Below the pieces are notes generated by a model. It ran no database searches. It was not told the origin of the DNA and worked only from the letters and a program-made list of their open reading frames with translations. The position numbers and the translations under genes are program-made. From IMG/VR virus record IMGVR_UViG_3300027969_000039, positions 62,001 to 126,000 of that record: a stretch of DNA of 64,000 nt. One strand, written 5' to 3'. Below, piece by piece: positions 1 to 7,440 of the stretch; positions within the stretch are counted from its first letter, which is position 1; each line of letters starts with the position of its first letter. Origin of the DNA: a virus.

Positions 1-64
1 TGCTAGGCAGTTGATCCATAACTGCCTTAGTGATAGTGTATTTTAGTTTTTTTCTGTCACTCAT
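1..64 (-). CDS. Partial hypothetical protein, cut by window edge
   Basis: An ATG at 64-62 opens a reading frame that runs off the left edge with no stop (MSDRKKLKYTITKAVMDQLP...). Its ATG overlaps the stop of the gene upstream at 57-350, the tight coupling seen throughout this phage. Only about 21 residues are visible, basic at the N-terminus. No family recognised. Confidence 0.5.
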   Translation of the reverse strand, partial: MSDRKKLKYTITKAVMDQLPS

Positions 65-350
65 CCGGGTACACAGTAGTACCGTTGTTCATAAAAACGA
101 CAGTAAACTTATCTGTCTTGAATTGATTGTTTAGTTTACGACAGAGGTTTCGTGCATGACCAGGATTACTGAAACTTGTTTTCTTATACTTAGGTGTAGC
201 CTCATTGTCTAAGTAATGCTGAGATTTTAAGTTGATAGGTTGTCTATCATAGAATACAGCCCATATGCCACTTGCTTCTACAATTTGGTCGCACTTATAG
301 GTAGTTTTATCTACTAGTTCTAATAATACTTTTGGTTGTGTTCTACTCAT
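57..350 (-). CDS. Hypothetical protein, 97 aa
   Basis: Small basic protein with no signal peptide or membrane segment and no recognised domain. The N-terminus (residues 1-30) reads as a short beta-rich stretch, and the C-terminus ends in TTVYPDE. It belongs to a run of co-directional minus-strand small genes that overlap at start and stop codons, so it is probably co-transcribed with them as part of an early accessory operon. Function unknown. Confidence 0.7.
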   Translation of the reverse strand: MSRTQPKVLLELVDKTTYKCDQIVEASGIWAVFYDRQPINLKSQHYLDNEATPKYKKTSFSNPGHARNLCRKLNNQFKTDKFTVVFMNNGTTVYPDE

Positions 351-550
351 TAAAATTTACCTCCGATGACTTCTATTTCAATCACTTCGGAAGTGTTCTT
401 CTTTCCTTCAGTAACTTCATAGTGATCTATCAATAATTTAGCCAATTCATCACGCAAACTTCTAGCATCTGATAATGGAATTACCACATCTTTACCTTGT
501 CTACCTTCGATAACAGCTACTCTATCAATAAATCTTTTTATATGAAACAT
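350..550 (-). CDS. Hypothetical protein, 66 aa
   Basis: Short charged protein (MFHIKRFIDRVAVIEGRQG...) with no recognised domain. Its start overlaps the stop of the gene at 550-1008 and its end overlaps the start of the gene at 57-350, so it is translationally coupled on both sides. It may be a small alpha/beta fold. No function can be assigned. Confidence 0.65.
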   Translation of the reverse strand: MFHIKRFIDRVAVIEGRQGKDVVIPLSDARSLRDELAKLLIDHYEVTEGKKNTSEVIEIEVIGGKF

Positions 551-1008
551 CAGATATTTATCAACTTTTTAGCTTCGTCCTCAGTTTTGTACGGACCCTC
601 ATACTCATAACGCTGTATAAAGATGTATTTAGGGCAAAAAACTACTGTAGGTTCTTCACTTTGATACATAACATACCATCCTGCCGCATGATAACACTTG
701 CTTTTAGTTGTTTTAGTGAATAAATGTATTTTGCGCTTGATGTCCAACATAGAATTGTAGACCTTCTTTGTTGTTGGATATTCATTAAAAGGTATTTCTT
801 TTTTAATCTTTTCTGCTTTTGTTTGTTGAAACTCTATGCTAGTTTGTTTTTTAATAGCACTAGTGTTTTTAAAATGAGTTTTACTGCCGTTGAGTTTTAC
901 TTCAAAGCCTGAACCATCAGCAATAACATTTCCTACCTTTGATGTACCATCAGTAACAATCCAGAATTGATTCTTAACTACGGGTTTTGCGATTAGTGGT
1001 TTTGACAT
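550..1008 (-). CDS. Hypothetical protein, 152 aa
   Basis: Lysine-rich soluble protein. The N-terminal third (about residues 10-45) looks like a short beta-sheet unit (FWIVTDGTSKVGNVIADGSG). The C-terminal part ends in an aromatic/basic segment followed by a TEDEAKKLI helix of the kind used to match a displayed parameter. A GGAAGA sequence sits just upstream of the ATG as ribosome binding site. No recognised family. Confidence 0.7.
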   Translation of the reverse strand: MSKPLIAKPVVKNQFWIVTDGTSKVGNVIADGSGFEVKLNGSKTHFKNTSAIKKQTSIEFQQTKAEKIKKEIPFNEYPTTKKVYNSMLDIKRKIHLFTKTTKSKCYHAAGWYVMYQSEEPTVVFCPKYIFIQRYEYEGPYKTEDEAKKLINI

Positions 1009-1264
1009 TTTCTTCCATTTCTATTAATTTTGTAATCTTTTTAAAACTACTTTGTTTATCTACTATAACATTATAAGTAGAATTCTCATAACGAATTGGT
1101 AAATCTAAATGAATACTGTACTGTGGTCCAATTGTTTCATTGATTACAGTATCATTTCCAACTGTACCGACAAATGGAATATTATTCCAGTATCCAAATA
1201 TCCGTTGACCAAATTCATATTTAGCCACATGGCGATTCTTCTCAAAATATTCTGCTTGATTCAT
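974..1264 (-). CDS. Hypothetical protein, 96 aa
   Basis: Starts at the ATG at 1264 (MNQAEYFEKNRH), which forms an ATGA overlap with the stop of the upstream gene. A TTG 15 bases further upstream is possible but less likely. The middle contains a beta-rich segment with a GYWNN turn. The last 35 bases overlap the start of the next gene. No recognised domain. Confidence 0.65.
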   Translation of the reverse strand: MNQAEYFEKNRHVAKYEFGQRIFGYWNNIPFVGTVGNDTVINETIGPQYSIHLDLPIRYENSTYNVIVDKQSSFKKITKLIEMEENVKTTNRKTRS

Positions 1265-1539
1265 TTGTAACTTTCCCAAGTGTTTTGATCATAATTCCAA
1301 TGCCGGGTGTCGTAGAAGTCTAATTCAACTTCGTACCCAAACAATCCGAGCATTAATCTAGCACCTGCGTGGTCACTTTGGAATGTTAATTGAAACTCTA
1401 TATTGATGATATGTCCAGTACGATATCCGTTAAACTCCCATGCTTTGTTCTTTGTGATAGATCCATATTTACTCCACAGGATATTCCAAACTTTATTGGT
1501 TCTACGTGGGTTGACTATGTTAAAGTTTAGCTGTATCAT
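1261..1539 (-). CDS. Hypothetical protein, 92 aa
   Basis: The start is set by the AAAGGAAAAA ribosome binding site directly before ATG 1539 (MIQLNFNIVNPRRTNK). The protein is aromatic and beta-rich, with HINIEFQLTFQSDHAGARLM in the centre, and ends with a Tyr/Trp-rich tail. Small proteins of this look are common in T4-like phages. No function is known to me. Confidence 0.65.
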   Translation of the reverse strand: MIQLNFNIVNPRRTNKVWNILWSKYGSITKNKAWEFNGYRTGHIINIEFQLTFQSDHAGARLMLGLFGYEVELDFYDTRHWNYDQNTWESYK

Positions 1540-1759
1540 TTTTTCCTTTAGGGTTTTGTATCTTAGCATTGATACAAGTACCTTCTAATACTTCAACTTT
1601 ACCTTGATTAGATTTTTCCGCTATCTCAGTCAAATGAATTTTTTGTTTATCGACTGAATCTCTGCATCGTTCTTCAATTGTATAATAGGACTGTGCTTGC
1701 ATGAAATTACAATTGCCATTAAAGCACATAAACAATACAGGTATAAAAATCTCAATCAT
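1520..1759 (-). CDS. Small secreted or membrane-anchored hypothetical protein, 79 aa
   Basis: The first 22 residues are hydrophobic (MIEIFIPVLFMCFNGNCNF), like a signal peptide or short membrane anchor. They are followed by a charged domain with two cysteines (around residues 33 and 62). A small disulfide-bonded periplasmic protein is possible. Its end overlaps the gene at 1261-1539 by about 20 bases. Confidence 0.6.
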   Translation of the reverse strand: MIEIFIPVLFMCFNGNCNFMQAQSYYTIEERCRDSVDKQKIHLTEIAEKSNQGKVEVLEGTCINAKIQNPKGKNDTAKL

Positions 1760-1974
1760 TCTTCGACTCCGTATTCTTTTTTAAGGGCTTCTAATGCTTT
1801 GCGAACCTGTTCGGCTACGGGACGATACTTCACAGGGTCTATAGGGTGATATGTATATTCAAACCCTGACCAAGTTTTGTCACCATCCAACAACTTATCA
1901 ACCACCGCTAGCATTTGAAATCTAGGATCACACCACATCTTGATTAGACTGTCGGGCGCTATGGGCGTGTTCAT
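1756..1974 (-). CDS. Hypothetical protein, 72 aa, FGVEE-like tail
   Basis: Soluble small protein whose C-terminus (ALEALKKEYGVEE) resembles the I-x-x-HFGVEE tail of the neighbouring MNER family, although the N-terminus differs. It may be a diverged or recombined member. The ATG overlaps the stop of the MNER gene at 1971-2189. Function unknown. Confidence 0.65.
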   Translation of the reverse strand: MNTPIAPDSLIKMWCDPRFQMLAVVDKLLDGDKTWSGFEYTYHPIDPVKYRPVAEQVRKALEALKKEYGVEE

Positions 1975-2189
1975 TTTTCAACTCCAAAATGTTCTCTAAT
2001 GTCATCACCCATAGTTCCGCCACCATCCTTTTTCTCACGCAGGATATTATCTACCTTGCTGGCACATTCCTCTACAATCAACTCGGCGAACTTTTCTATA
2101 CCTTGTCGAGAATAGTCATCAAGTTCGTCCCAACATCCTTGTGCTGTGAGTCCTGCCTGGTATAAACAATGTTCAATTCGTTCGTTCAT
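1971..2189 (-). CDS. MNER-family small phage protein, 72 aa
   Basis: Member of a paralogous family in this window defined by three blocks: an N-terminal MNERI, a central EKFAELIVEEC, and a C-terminal I-R-E-HFGVEK. Other members are at 2377-2631, 2628-2858, 2941-3177 and 20493-20765. The central block is probably an amphipathic helix ending in a conserved cysteine. I have seen similar short proteins in other T4-like phages, but I know of no function. Start and stop overlap both neighbours. Confidence 0.75.
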   Translation of the reverse strand: MNERIEHCLYQAGLTAQGCWDELDDYSRQGIEKFAELIVEECASKVDNILREKKDGGGTMGDDIREHFGVEK

Positions 2190-2380
2190 TTAACTCCCCA
2201 GAAAGGTGTGTTGCGAACAAATGGTCGCATAGGCACTAACACCGGAATCATCAACACTAGAATCCAAACCATTTGAATATATTCTGATTCAGTAAAACGA
2301 TACACAAAGATATTGAACATACCTACAATAAAGTAGATAAGTCCTGTATAGAACATATATTGTCCTGGGCTAATCATCAT
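2186..2380 (-). CDS. Small two-span membrane protein, 64 aa
   Basis: Two hydrophobic segments, about residues 8-27 and 37-54, are separated by a short polar loop (YRFTESEYIQ). The topology is that of a tiny inner-membrane protein. It lies between two MNER paralogues with ATGA overlaps on both sides. No family recognised. Possible roles include modifying the host membrane or superinfection exclusion, but this is speculation. Confidence 0.65.
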   Translation of the reverse strand: MMISPGQYMFYTGLIYFIVGMFNIFVYRFTESEYIQMVWILVLMIPVLVPMRPFVRNTPFWGVK

Positions 2381-2631
2381 TCAACTCCGAAATGTTGTAA
2401 TAGACCATTCGCACAATCACCAACAGCATCATTATAAGTCAGTTCATTTGTATCGGCAACCTCTTTGTCAAGAATCTGCCCTTTACAATGTTCATAACAT
2501 TCCTTAACAATCAACTCGGCAAACTTTTCAGGACTAAAAGTCTTGGGCGGGGTAAACGCAAATTGTCCACTGCGTTCTACCGGTGGCTGAATATGTGCCT
2601 GTTCAAAAAGTAGTCGAATCTTCTCGTTCAT
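2377..2631 (-). CDS. MNER-family small phage protein, 84 aa
   Basis: Has the family blocks MNEKI, PEKFAELIVKEC and a C-terminal LLQHFGVE. The region between block 1 and block 2 is a proline-rich insert (IQPPVERSGQFAFTPPK) unlike the other copies, so the variable part is the N-terminal linker. Overlaps its neighbours by the usual ATGA. Confidence 0.75.
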   Translation of the reverse strand: MNEKIRLLFEQAHIQPPVERSGQFAFTPPKTFSPEKFAELIVKECYEHCKGQILDKEVADTNELTYNDAVGDCANGLLQHFGVE

Positions 2632-2858
2632 TCTTCAACTCCGAAATGTTGTTTAATCTCTAGTATAGGATGTAAGTATTCTTCACCGGGTCTGCTCATT
2701 CTAACAGTATATGGGGCAATGATATCAATACATTCCTGAACAATCAACTCGGCGAACTTTTCTATATCTTCTACTGATTCTATCCAGTAAAAACTAAAGT
2801 CTTTTTGACTCAAAGATAAACCAGCCTGAATTGCAAGTTGTCGAATTCGTTCGTTCAT
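2628..2858 (-). CDS. MNER-family small phage protein, 76 aa
   Basis: Contains MNERIRQLAIQAGL, IEKFAELIVQEC and a C-terminal IKQHFGVEE. The start at 2858 is preferred over an in-frame start at 2924 because MNERI is the family N-terminus and because this ATG overlaps the stop of the 29-codon gene at 2855-2944. One of four near-tandem copies. Confidence 0.75.
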   Translation of the reverse strand: MNERIRQLAIQAGLSLSQKDFSFYWIESVEDIEKFAELIVQECIDIIAPYTVRMSRPGEEYLHPILEIKQHFGVEE

Positions 2859-2944
2859 TTTAAATATCCCAATCCACCTAACACAAGATAACAGAACACA
2901 ATGCCAACAATAAAGTGCAGCCAATCACGAACGGTATCTGTCAT
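2855..2944 (-). CDS. 29-residue single-span membrane microprotein
   Basis: A very short frame, MTDTVRDWLHFIVGIVFCYL followed by a glycine-containing tail, exactly fills the gap between two MNER genes. Its ATG overlaps the upstream stop and its TGA overlaps the downstream ATG. About residues 9-27 form one transmembrane segment. The perfect two-sided coupling is the main reason to believe it is translated. Confidence 0.55.
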   Translation of the reverse strand: MTDTVRDWLHFIVGIVFCYLVLGGLGYLK

Positions 2945-3177
2945 TCTTCAACTCCGAAATGTTTTTTAATCTGGTATTCCACAGAATAGGGGTGTGCCAA
3001 ATGAAACTTTACCGCAACATCGGCACATTCCCTAACAATCAACTGGGCGAACTTTTCAATTTTCTCTAAATCTTCTTGTTCCGAGTCTGTCAGGGCATCA
3101 ATCTTACCCCAGTGATGTAGCAGTAGTGCTGGACCAAGTTTAGCCTCTAGGGCGAGTTGTTTAATTCGTTCGTTCAT
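2941..3177 (-). CDS. MNER-family small phage protein, 78 aa
   Basis: Family blocks are MNERIKQLALEAKLG, IEKFAQLIVRECADVA and a C-terminal IKKHFGVEE. The linker between the first two blocks is longer and acidic (TDSEQEDLEK). The C-terminal DNA word is nearly identical to that of the copies at 2377 and 2628, suggesting fairly recent duplication. Confidence 0.75.
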   Translation of the reverse strand: MNERIKQLALEAKLGPALLLHHWGKIDALTDSEQEDLEKIEKFAQLIVRECADVAVKFHLAHPYSVEYQIKKHFGVEE

Positions 3178-3293
3178 GCTACCTCCACCACACGATATTG
3201 ACTGAATGGATAATTCTCATTGAGCCATTCAATCATACCTTCTTCGTAAGGAAGAAACACGCTATTGAATTTGTTAGTGATATACTTACGCAC
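3174..3293 (-). CDS. 39-residue hypothetical protein, GTG start
   Basis: A short frame opens at GTG 3293 with AAAGGA a few bases upstream and stops at 3174, where its TGA overlaps the ATG of the MNER gene (GCATGA). The protein begins MRKYITNKFNSVFLPYEEG. The exact coupling and ribosome binding site support it, but the short length keeps confidence modest. Confidence 0.45.
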   Translation of the reverse strand: MRKYITNKFNSVFLPYEEGMIEWLNENYPFSQYRVVEVA

Positions 3294-3303
3294 AGTCAAT
3301 CCT

Positions 3304-4161
3304 TTACTTACTGATGTTCATCAAGGTCTTTGAATCACCGCCCAACACAGTAGTAGGCAGCTTACCGTCCCACTTTTCGATCCATTGCAGTTGCACATAG
3401 TTTGCACCACCGTTAGATTGAATAGCAGCCGCTTGAATCGCAATAGCTTTAGCTTCACCATCTGCCTGTGCGATACGACTGTTTGCTTCAACTTTGATAC
3501 GCTCCAGGTCTTGCTGTGCCTTAGCAGTTTTCTGTGCAGAAATAACTTTATCTTCAATTGCTTGTTGATATGCTTGACTAAATCCAAAGTTTACCAAGCT
3601 GATATTACTTACAGCAATATTGAACGGAGCCATCTTAGTAATCAAGTGTTGCAATATCTCTTGACTAACCAAATCACGCTTAGTAACCAATTCTTCACTT
3701 GTATAGTGACCTGTCACACTCTTAAAAGCCTCATTGATTCCAGGACCAAGAACTTTTTCATCTACATTGAGACCATACTCTTTGTAGATATGCGGTACTT
3801 TGAGCGGGTCAAGACGATAGTTCACTACGATATCAGTATGCACAACCTGCAAGTCTTTAGTACCTGCGTTAGCACCTTTTAGTTCTGCTTTCTGTAGACG
3901 AACATCTACATCCTTGATTGAACTGATTGGATTCACAAAGTGAACACCTTCAGTCAAGGGCAAGGGATTGACTTCACCCAATGTAACTTGTACACCAGTA
4001 TGCCCTGCACTAATTACAGTGAATGCCGAAATTCCAATTGATATAAGAATGATTGCTACACCTGTAAGTACGCCCAACGCAATCTTTTTAAATTCTGACA
4101 CAAAAATAATAGCACCTGCTACTAGCAAACCTACAAAAATACCCACGAGAATTATAAACAT
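3304..4161 (-). CDS. SPFH/Band 7 (prohibitin-like) membrane protein
   Basis: 285 residues, like bacterial prohibitin/stomatin homologues. Two hydrophobic segments (about 1-22 and 28-50) are followed by the SPFH domain (about 55-230). The signature is a beta-rich start (GHTGVQVTLGEVNPLPLTEG, then HFVNP), followed by YRLDP and the helical stretch with SAQKTAKAQQDLERIKVEA and A-x-A-x-A-I-A-I-Q repeats. Family members form ring scaffolds on membranes and often restrain FtsH-type proteases. In a phage this might shape the host membrane or protect phage proteins from turnover. A sigma70-like promoter at 4186-4214 lies just upstream. Confidence 0.85.
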   Translation of the reverse strand: MFIILVGIFVGLLVAGAIIFVSEFKKIALGVLTGVAIILISIGISAFTVISAGHTGVQVTLGEVNPLPLTEGVHFVNPISSIKDVDVRLQKAELKGANAGTKDLQVVHTDIVVNYRLDPLKVPHIYKEYGLNVDEKVLGPGINEAFKSVTGHYTSEELVTKRDLVSQEILQHLITKMAPFNIAVSNISLVNFGFSQAYQQAIEDKVISAQKTAKAQQDLERIKVEANSRIAQADGEAKAIAIQAAAIQSNGGANYVQLQWIEKWDGKLPTTVLGGDSKTLMNISK

Positions 4162-4185
4162 AAAAAGTCCTTTGTTAAAAAATAC

Positions 4186-4214
4186 AGTATAACAGAAAAT
4201 GCAATAGTTGTCTA
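4186..4214 (-). promoter_or_regulatory. Sigma70-type promoter for the SPFH gene
   Basis: On the minus strand TAGACA (4214-4209), a 17-base spacer and TATACT (4191-4186) match the -35/-10 consensus at 5/6 each. The -10 lies about 25 bases before the ATG at 4161, leaving a short leader with AAAGGA. Confidence 0.7.
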
Positions 4215-4226
4215 TTGTTTTGGCTA

Positions 4227-4673
4227 TTACTTAGTCAGTTCAGCAACTAGCAAGAAATGATCATAAGCCTTTTTTACAGCAGGGTTAGTCAATATCTTAG
4301 CTGCTTCACCTTCTAAAGCCTTGAGTCCTGCTTGAGCAATGTCGTATGATGAGGCACCACTTAGAGTAGCAAGTTCATCACCAAACTCTTTGGCCAGTTT
4401 CTTCCATGCCTTACGTTGACCTTCAGTGATAGGAGTTTGCTTTGGTTGCAATTCACTGGCCTTTTGCATGGCTTGCATCATAGCATCTTCGGCCACCCGA
4501 GCAGCAGCAATCAGTGCAGCATAATCAGGATCAATGTTGTATCTACGGCTCTGCCCACCTGGATAGCATATCACAAGATGACTACCTTTTGGAAAACTAT
4601 CTAGCAAGTCATTGTCGTATTCAGCAACAGGAACATATTTCCTGCCGATCTTTTCGTAGTAAATTTTTTTCAT
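4227..4673 (-). CDS. Hypothetical protein, 148 aa
   Basis: Soluble protein with an N-terminal beta-rich part (YYEKIGRKYVPVAEYDNDLL, ...HLVICYPGGQSRRY) and an alanine-rich helical C-terminal two thirds. It has the look of a conserved phage hypothetical protein. It sits just downstream of the 279-residue gene at 4675-5514, and the pair may be one transcription unit. No function assigned. Confidence 0.7.
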   Translation of the reverse strand: MKKIYYEKIGRKYVPVAEYDNDLLDSFPKGSHLVICYPGGQSRRYNIDPDYAALIAAARVAEDAMMQAMQKASELQPKQTPITEGQRKAWKKLAKEFGDELATLSGASSYDIAQAGLKALEGEAAKILTNPAVKKAYDHFLLVAELTK

Positions 4674-4674
4674 A

Positions 4675-5514
4675 TTATGTCCACAAACTGTCTCTAATCT
4701 TAATTAAACGAATCATCATTTCAGTATCTTCTTTATCGTAGGCTTTTTCAATCTTGTCTAACAACTTATGAGCCTTATCACGAGATTTTATTTCATCAGG
4801 TGCTTTTGCACTCATACCAAGCCAAGTATCACCGTGCTTGTTACGTAAACTTTCACAGTATTCACTCCAGCCACTTGCTTTATATGGGTCAGGACGATTG
4901 CGATATGTAACTGTCCACCATGTGTAAAGTTCCTTAATCTCTTTAGCATGTAGTGCTTGACTAGTAGGTTTACCATAGTCGGGATCACTTTTGTCAACCC
5001 AATCACTATTAGTAAGAGTCATTGCCCAGTCAAGATGATCGATACCTGCTTGACTGCAACGCCAAGTGCGCCAACGCCACCAACCACTAGCATAGAAAGG
5101 AGGATCATATTTAGCACGATCTTCCTTGCTTCCCCACGCAATGTGGCTCCAGGCTTGTTCGACCTCGACAAAATCAACCAACTCATTAAATAAGCATGGA
5201 AGGAACCTACTGCCAACATCACTCCAAGAACCAGGCTTAATATCACGATGATGTGCGGTAAGAGCATGAGTACGAGTAACATATCGGTTATTAATGTAAT
5301 ACTTGACATCATAAATCTTTCTAATAGGATAAGTTACAAAATCTTGAAGTTTACCAAGACCTTCCTCAGCTAACCAAAAACGAATAGGGTTATAACCTTT
5401 GGTGTTGTTAGCCCAATCATTCCATTCTTCACTAGTGCCTGACTTGAGTTTGGGAGTTCCACGAACCCAATCAGCGAAAGGGGTGCAACTCCAGTAATTA
5501 CTATGTTGTGCCAT
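4675..5514 (-). CDS. Conserved-type phage hypothetical protein, 279 aa
   Basis: Tryptophan-rich soluble protein. It begins MAQHSNYWSCTPFADWVRGT and has several W-x-W clusters (GWWRWRTWR about residues 144-152) and an HIAWG stretch. I recall similar proteins from other T4-like phages as unassigned genes. No catalytic motif is evident. It overlaps the metallopeptidase gene upstream by 14 bases. Confidence 0.7.
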   Translation of the reverse strand: MAQHSNYWSCTPFADWVRGTPKLKSGTSEEWNDWANNTKGYNPIRFWLAEEGLGKLQDFVTYPIRKIYDVKYYINNRYVTRTHALTAHHRDIKPGSWSDVGSRFLPCLFNELVDFVEVEQAWSHIAWGSKEDRAKYDPPFYASGWWRWRTWRCSQAGIDHLDWAMTLTNSDWVDKSDPDYGKPTSQALHAKEIKELYTWWTVTYRNRPDPYKASGWSEYCESLRNKHGDTWLGMSAKAPDEIKSRDKAHKLLDKIEKAYDKEDTEMMIRLIKIRDSLWT

Positions 5515-5782
5515 TACTAAATACCTCTGGATTATCTTCTACTAATGCAATCAATGCGTGAGTTTGAAACTTAACCTGTTCTTCTGTCATCTTTAGATTG
5601 TAGGCATGGTCCAGTATATGCAATACTTCATGCCACAATGCAATCTTTTTAGTTTGTTCAGTAAAGGTTTCGTTAATCCAAATCTCTTGACTATTGAATA
5701 ATGCAAGGCCAATATTACCTTGCATTTCCTCAGGTGTCTTGTACAGTACTTCGTATGTTATTCCACAAATTTTCAGTTTCAT
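5501..5782 (-). CDS. Small zinc-metallopeptidase-like protein (HExxH), 93 aa
   Basis: Contains LWHEVLHILDH at about residues 50-60, an H-E-x-x-H zinc-binding motif in a helix, preceded by a beta-hairpin (IGLALFNSQEIWINE). This matches the minimal ImmA/IrrE- or SprT-like layout, including a downstream helix with E (MTEEQVKFQTHALIALVEDN). Substrate unknown. Phage proteins of this type could cleave a regulator or simply be structural relatives. Confidence 0.65.
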   Translation of the reverse strand: MKLKICGITYEVLYKTPEEMQGNIGLALFNSQEIWINETFTEQTKKIALWHEVLHILDHAYNLKMTEEQVKFQTHALIALVEDNPEVFSNGTT

Positions 5783-5783
5783 T

Positions 5784-6029
5784 TTATTCTCCTAATTTTT
5801 CCCATATCCACTCTGACTCTTTCATATGTGCTACTGGTATCAACCATTTGTACTGTATGCATTCAAGTATAACACGCTTAAAATTGTCAGGGCATTCACG
5901 ACTGATTTCAAAGCCAGCCCTTGGGATAGTGCTGAAACCTCGTTCATCATACATAATGAAGCCTGGATCACCGAATCGTATTGATTTAATACGAAACTTT
6001 GGATCACTATTTTGGTAAGTTATTTTCAT
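5784..6029 (-). CDS. Hypothetical protein, 81 aa
   Basis: Start placed at ATG 6029 (MKITYQNSDPKFRIK). The in-frame codon at 6041 is TTG and has no better ribosome site. Small beta-rich protein with a GFEISRECPDNFKR stretch and an acidic Trp-containing tail (ESEWIWEKLGE). Not recognised. Confidence 0.6.
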   Translation of the reverse strand: MKITYQNSDPKFRIKSIRFGDPGFIMYDERGFSTIPRAGFEISRECPDNFKRVILECIQYKWLIPVAHMKESEWIWEKLGE

Positions 6030-6255
6030 CTTCAAAATCAAACATTTCTCTAATAGATTTTATATACTGTGTTGGTAATACGCTAAATGTAGAAGCCTGC
6101 ATAATTATAGCACAACAATCATTAATAATCAACTGTGCAAATTTATTATCTACTTTAGTTTGGTAACTTTTATAGGTAGGTTTTAGATTAGGGAAATTGT
6201 CCTTAACATATTGCTCGGCTGCTTTCTTATGCTCTTGTATTCTTTTCTCAATCAT
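6007..6255 (-). CDS. Possible divergent MNER-family protein, 82 aa
   Basis: Begins MIEKRIQEHKKAAEQYV, with a central NKFAQLIINDCCAIIMQAS and a C-terminal IREMFDFEDE. The order of blocks (helix, KFAxLIxxxC, I-R-x-x-F) is that of the MNER family, but identity is low and the FGVE ending is lost. It may be an old paralogue. Otherwise unknown. Confidence 0.6.
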   Translation of the reverse strand: MIEKRIQEHKKAAEQYVKDNFPNLKPTYKSYQTKVDNKFAQLIINDCCAIIMQASTFSVLPTQYIKSIREMFDFEDENNLPK

Positions 6256-6407
6256 TACTTCCCGGGTATAATTGCATCTGCAACTGCACCCACTGCCTTT
6301 GCTGTAACTTTCACTCCTGTCGCTACTACAGTAACACCTGCATCAGCAACTGCTACTACCGCACAACCATGCAATAGTAAGCAACATATAATTAAAATCT
6401 TATTCAC
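6255..6407 (-). CDS. Small predicted lipoprotein, 50 aa, GTG start
   Basis: The frame is best started at GTG 6407, which overlaps the stop of the RNase H gene (GTGA). This gives VNKILIICCLLLHGCAVVAV. LLHGC is a lipobox, so Cys15 should be lipidated after signal peptidase II cleavage. The remainder is a valine/alanine-rich tail (VTVVATGVKVTAKAVGAVA). It is probably inserted in the host envelope, perhaps for exclusion or lysis. Function unknown. Confidence 0.6.
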   Translation of the reverse strand: MNKILIICCLLLHGCAVVAVADAGVTVVATGVKVTAKAVGAVADAIIPGK

Positions 6408-7405
6408 GCTAGTACACCCACGTAAGGACTGTTCAACCATTTTGCGTATGTCTCTGCATTATCACTAATTTTATTCAACTCATACTTGCCACAGAATTTC
6501 ATCAAGTGTATTCCCACTTGTGGAATAGTAGTTCTGCGAACACCCTCACGAATGTTTGTATCTACTGATAGTTTAACATCATCGGGCTGTGCTGTCAAGT
6601 CAATTAGGGTGCGGTTGCGTTCATAATCGTCACGCACACGATGTTCAACCCCTTCGTGATCGGACCAGCGTTGCAACATCAGATTGTTCCACTGGTAGCC
6701 TTGTTTATTTCTATCAGCATATGCCTCAATCAATCCAACTTTGTTCTTACTACCTTTCTCACGCACACCGGGAAAGGCACTGAAAATATTGTCGGTTGCG
6801 TCACCGCGCATGGTCTTCTTGAATAGCAGATATTGTGGGTCCTCAAGTAGTTTAGGTTCTTTAGTTTTCTTATCTTTTACTGAACGACCCTTATCATCAA
6901 AGTATCCCTCAAGTGTAATTAGTTCACCACTTACGCCATTGTACTGTTTGACTTTGGGTGAAATCAATTGTACGAAATCCGTGTCCGAACTGATGATAAA
7001 AATTTCATCCTCAGGATGCAAGTGAATGAAACGTGCAATCAAGTCATCAGCCTCAGCCTTAGGATCACGCAATACACTACAGTTTGTGCGGTCTTTAAGG
7101 TAAGAGCAAAATGTATCATACGTTTGCCAAAACATGGTGTTTTCTTCAACCTCTGCCTCTGTTTGAGACATTGTATCTACTACGCGGTTCTTCTTATACG
7201 GAGCGTACAAGTCCTTACGAAAGCTGCGACCTTCTAAACAGAACACTACATGATCAATTCCAAAACGTTTAACGATTTGATTAGTGCTAGCCAATGTAAG
7301 ATGTAAGGCCATACCCACCTTCTCGTCAACTGTACTATTGCGTGATGCAATGTGCCGAGCGCGGAAGAACGTATTTGCGGTATCAATGAGTGCGTATTTG
7401 GTCAT
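6404..7405 (-). CDS. rnh: T4 RNase H-like 5'-3' exonuclease (FEN/PIN domain)
   Basis: 333 residues, near the 305 of T4 RNase H. This enzyme removes RNA primers and adjacent DNA from lagging-strand fragments. The N-terminus ALIDTANTFFRARH gives the first metal-binding Asp. AEADDLIARF and IISSDTDFVQLI carry the clustered acidic residues (about 115-145), and RGDATDNIFSAFPGVREKG is the helix-hairpin region with GD..DN. It belongs with gp43, gp44 and gp45 in this window. A perfect sigma70 promoter (7412-7440) ends six bases before the ATG, predicting a leaderless early mRNA. Confidence 0.88.
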   Translation of the reverse strand: MTKYALIDTANTFFRARHIASRNSTVDEKVGMALHLTLASTNQIVKRFGIDHVVFCLEGRSFRKDLYAPYKKNRVVDTMSQTEAEVEENTMFWQTYDTFCSYLKDRTNCSVLRDPKAEADDLIARFIHLHPEDEIFIISSDTDFVQLISPKVKQYNGVSGELITLEGYFDDKGRSVKDKKTKEPKLLEDPQYLLFKKTMRGDATDNIFSAFPGVREKGSKNKVGLIEAYADRNKQGYQWNNLMLQRWSDHEGVEHRVRDDYERNRTLIDLTAQPDDVKLSVDTNIREGVRRTTIPQVGIHLMKFCGKYELNKISDNAETYAKWLNSPYVGVLA

Positions 7406-7411
7406 GTGTGT

Positions 7412-7440
7412 ATTATAGTCTACTATTTAGTTTTTGTCAA
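7412..7440 (-). promoter_or_regulatory. Consensus sigma70 promoter, leaderless start of rnh
   Basis: TTGACA (7440-7435), 17-base spacer, TATAAT (7417-7412), an exact consensus. The ATG at 7405 follows the -10 by six bases, so transcription should start at or next to the A of the start codon. It lies inside the 3' end of the upstream gene and its stop region. Confidence 0.85.

Noticed and set aside
3385-3882. Plus-strand 165-codon frame opposite the SPFH gene
   Set aside because: Antisense to a clear family member, Cys/Leu/Ser-rich shadow composition, no ribosome site.
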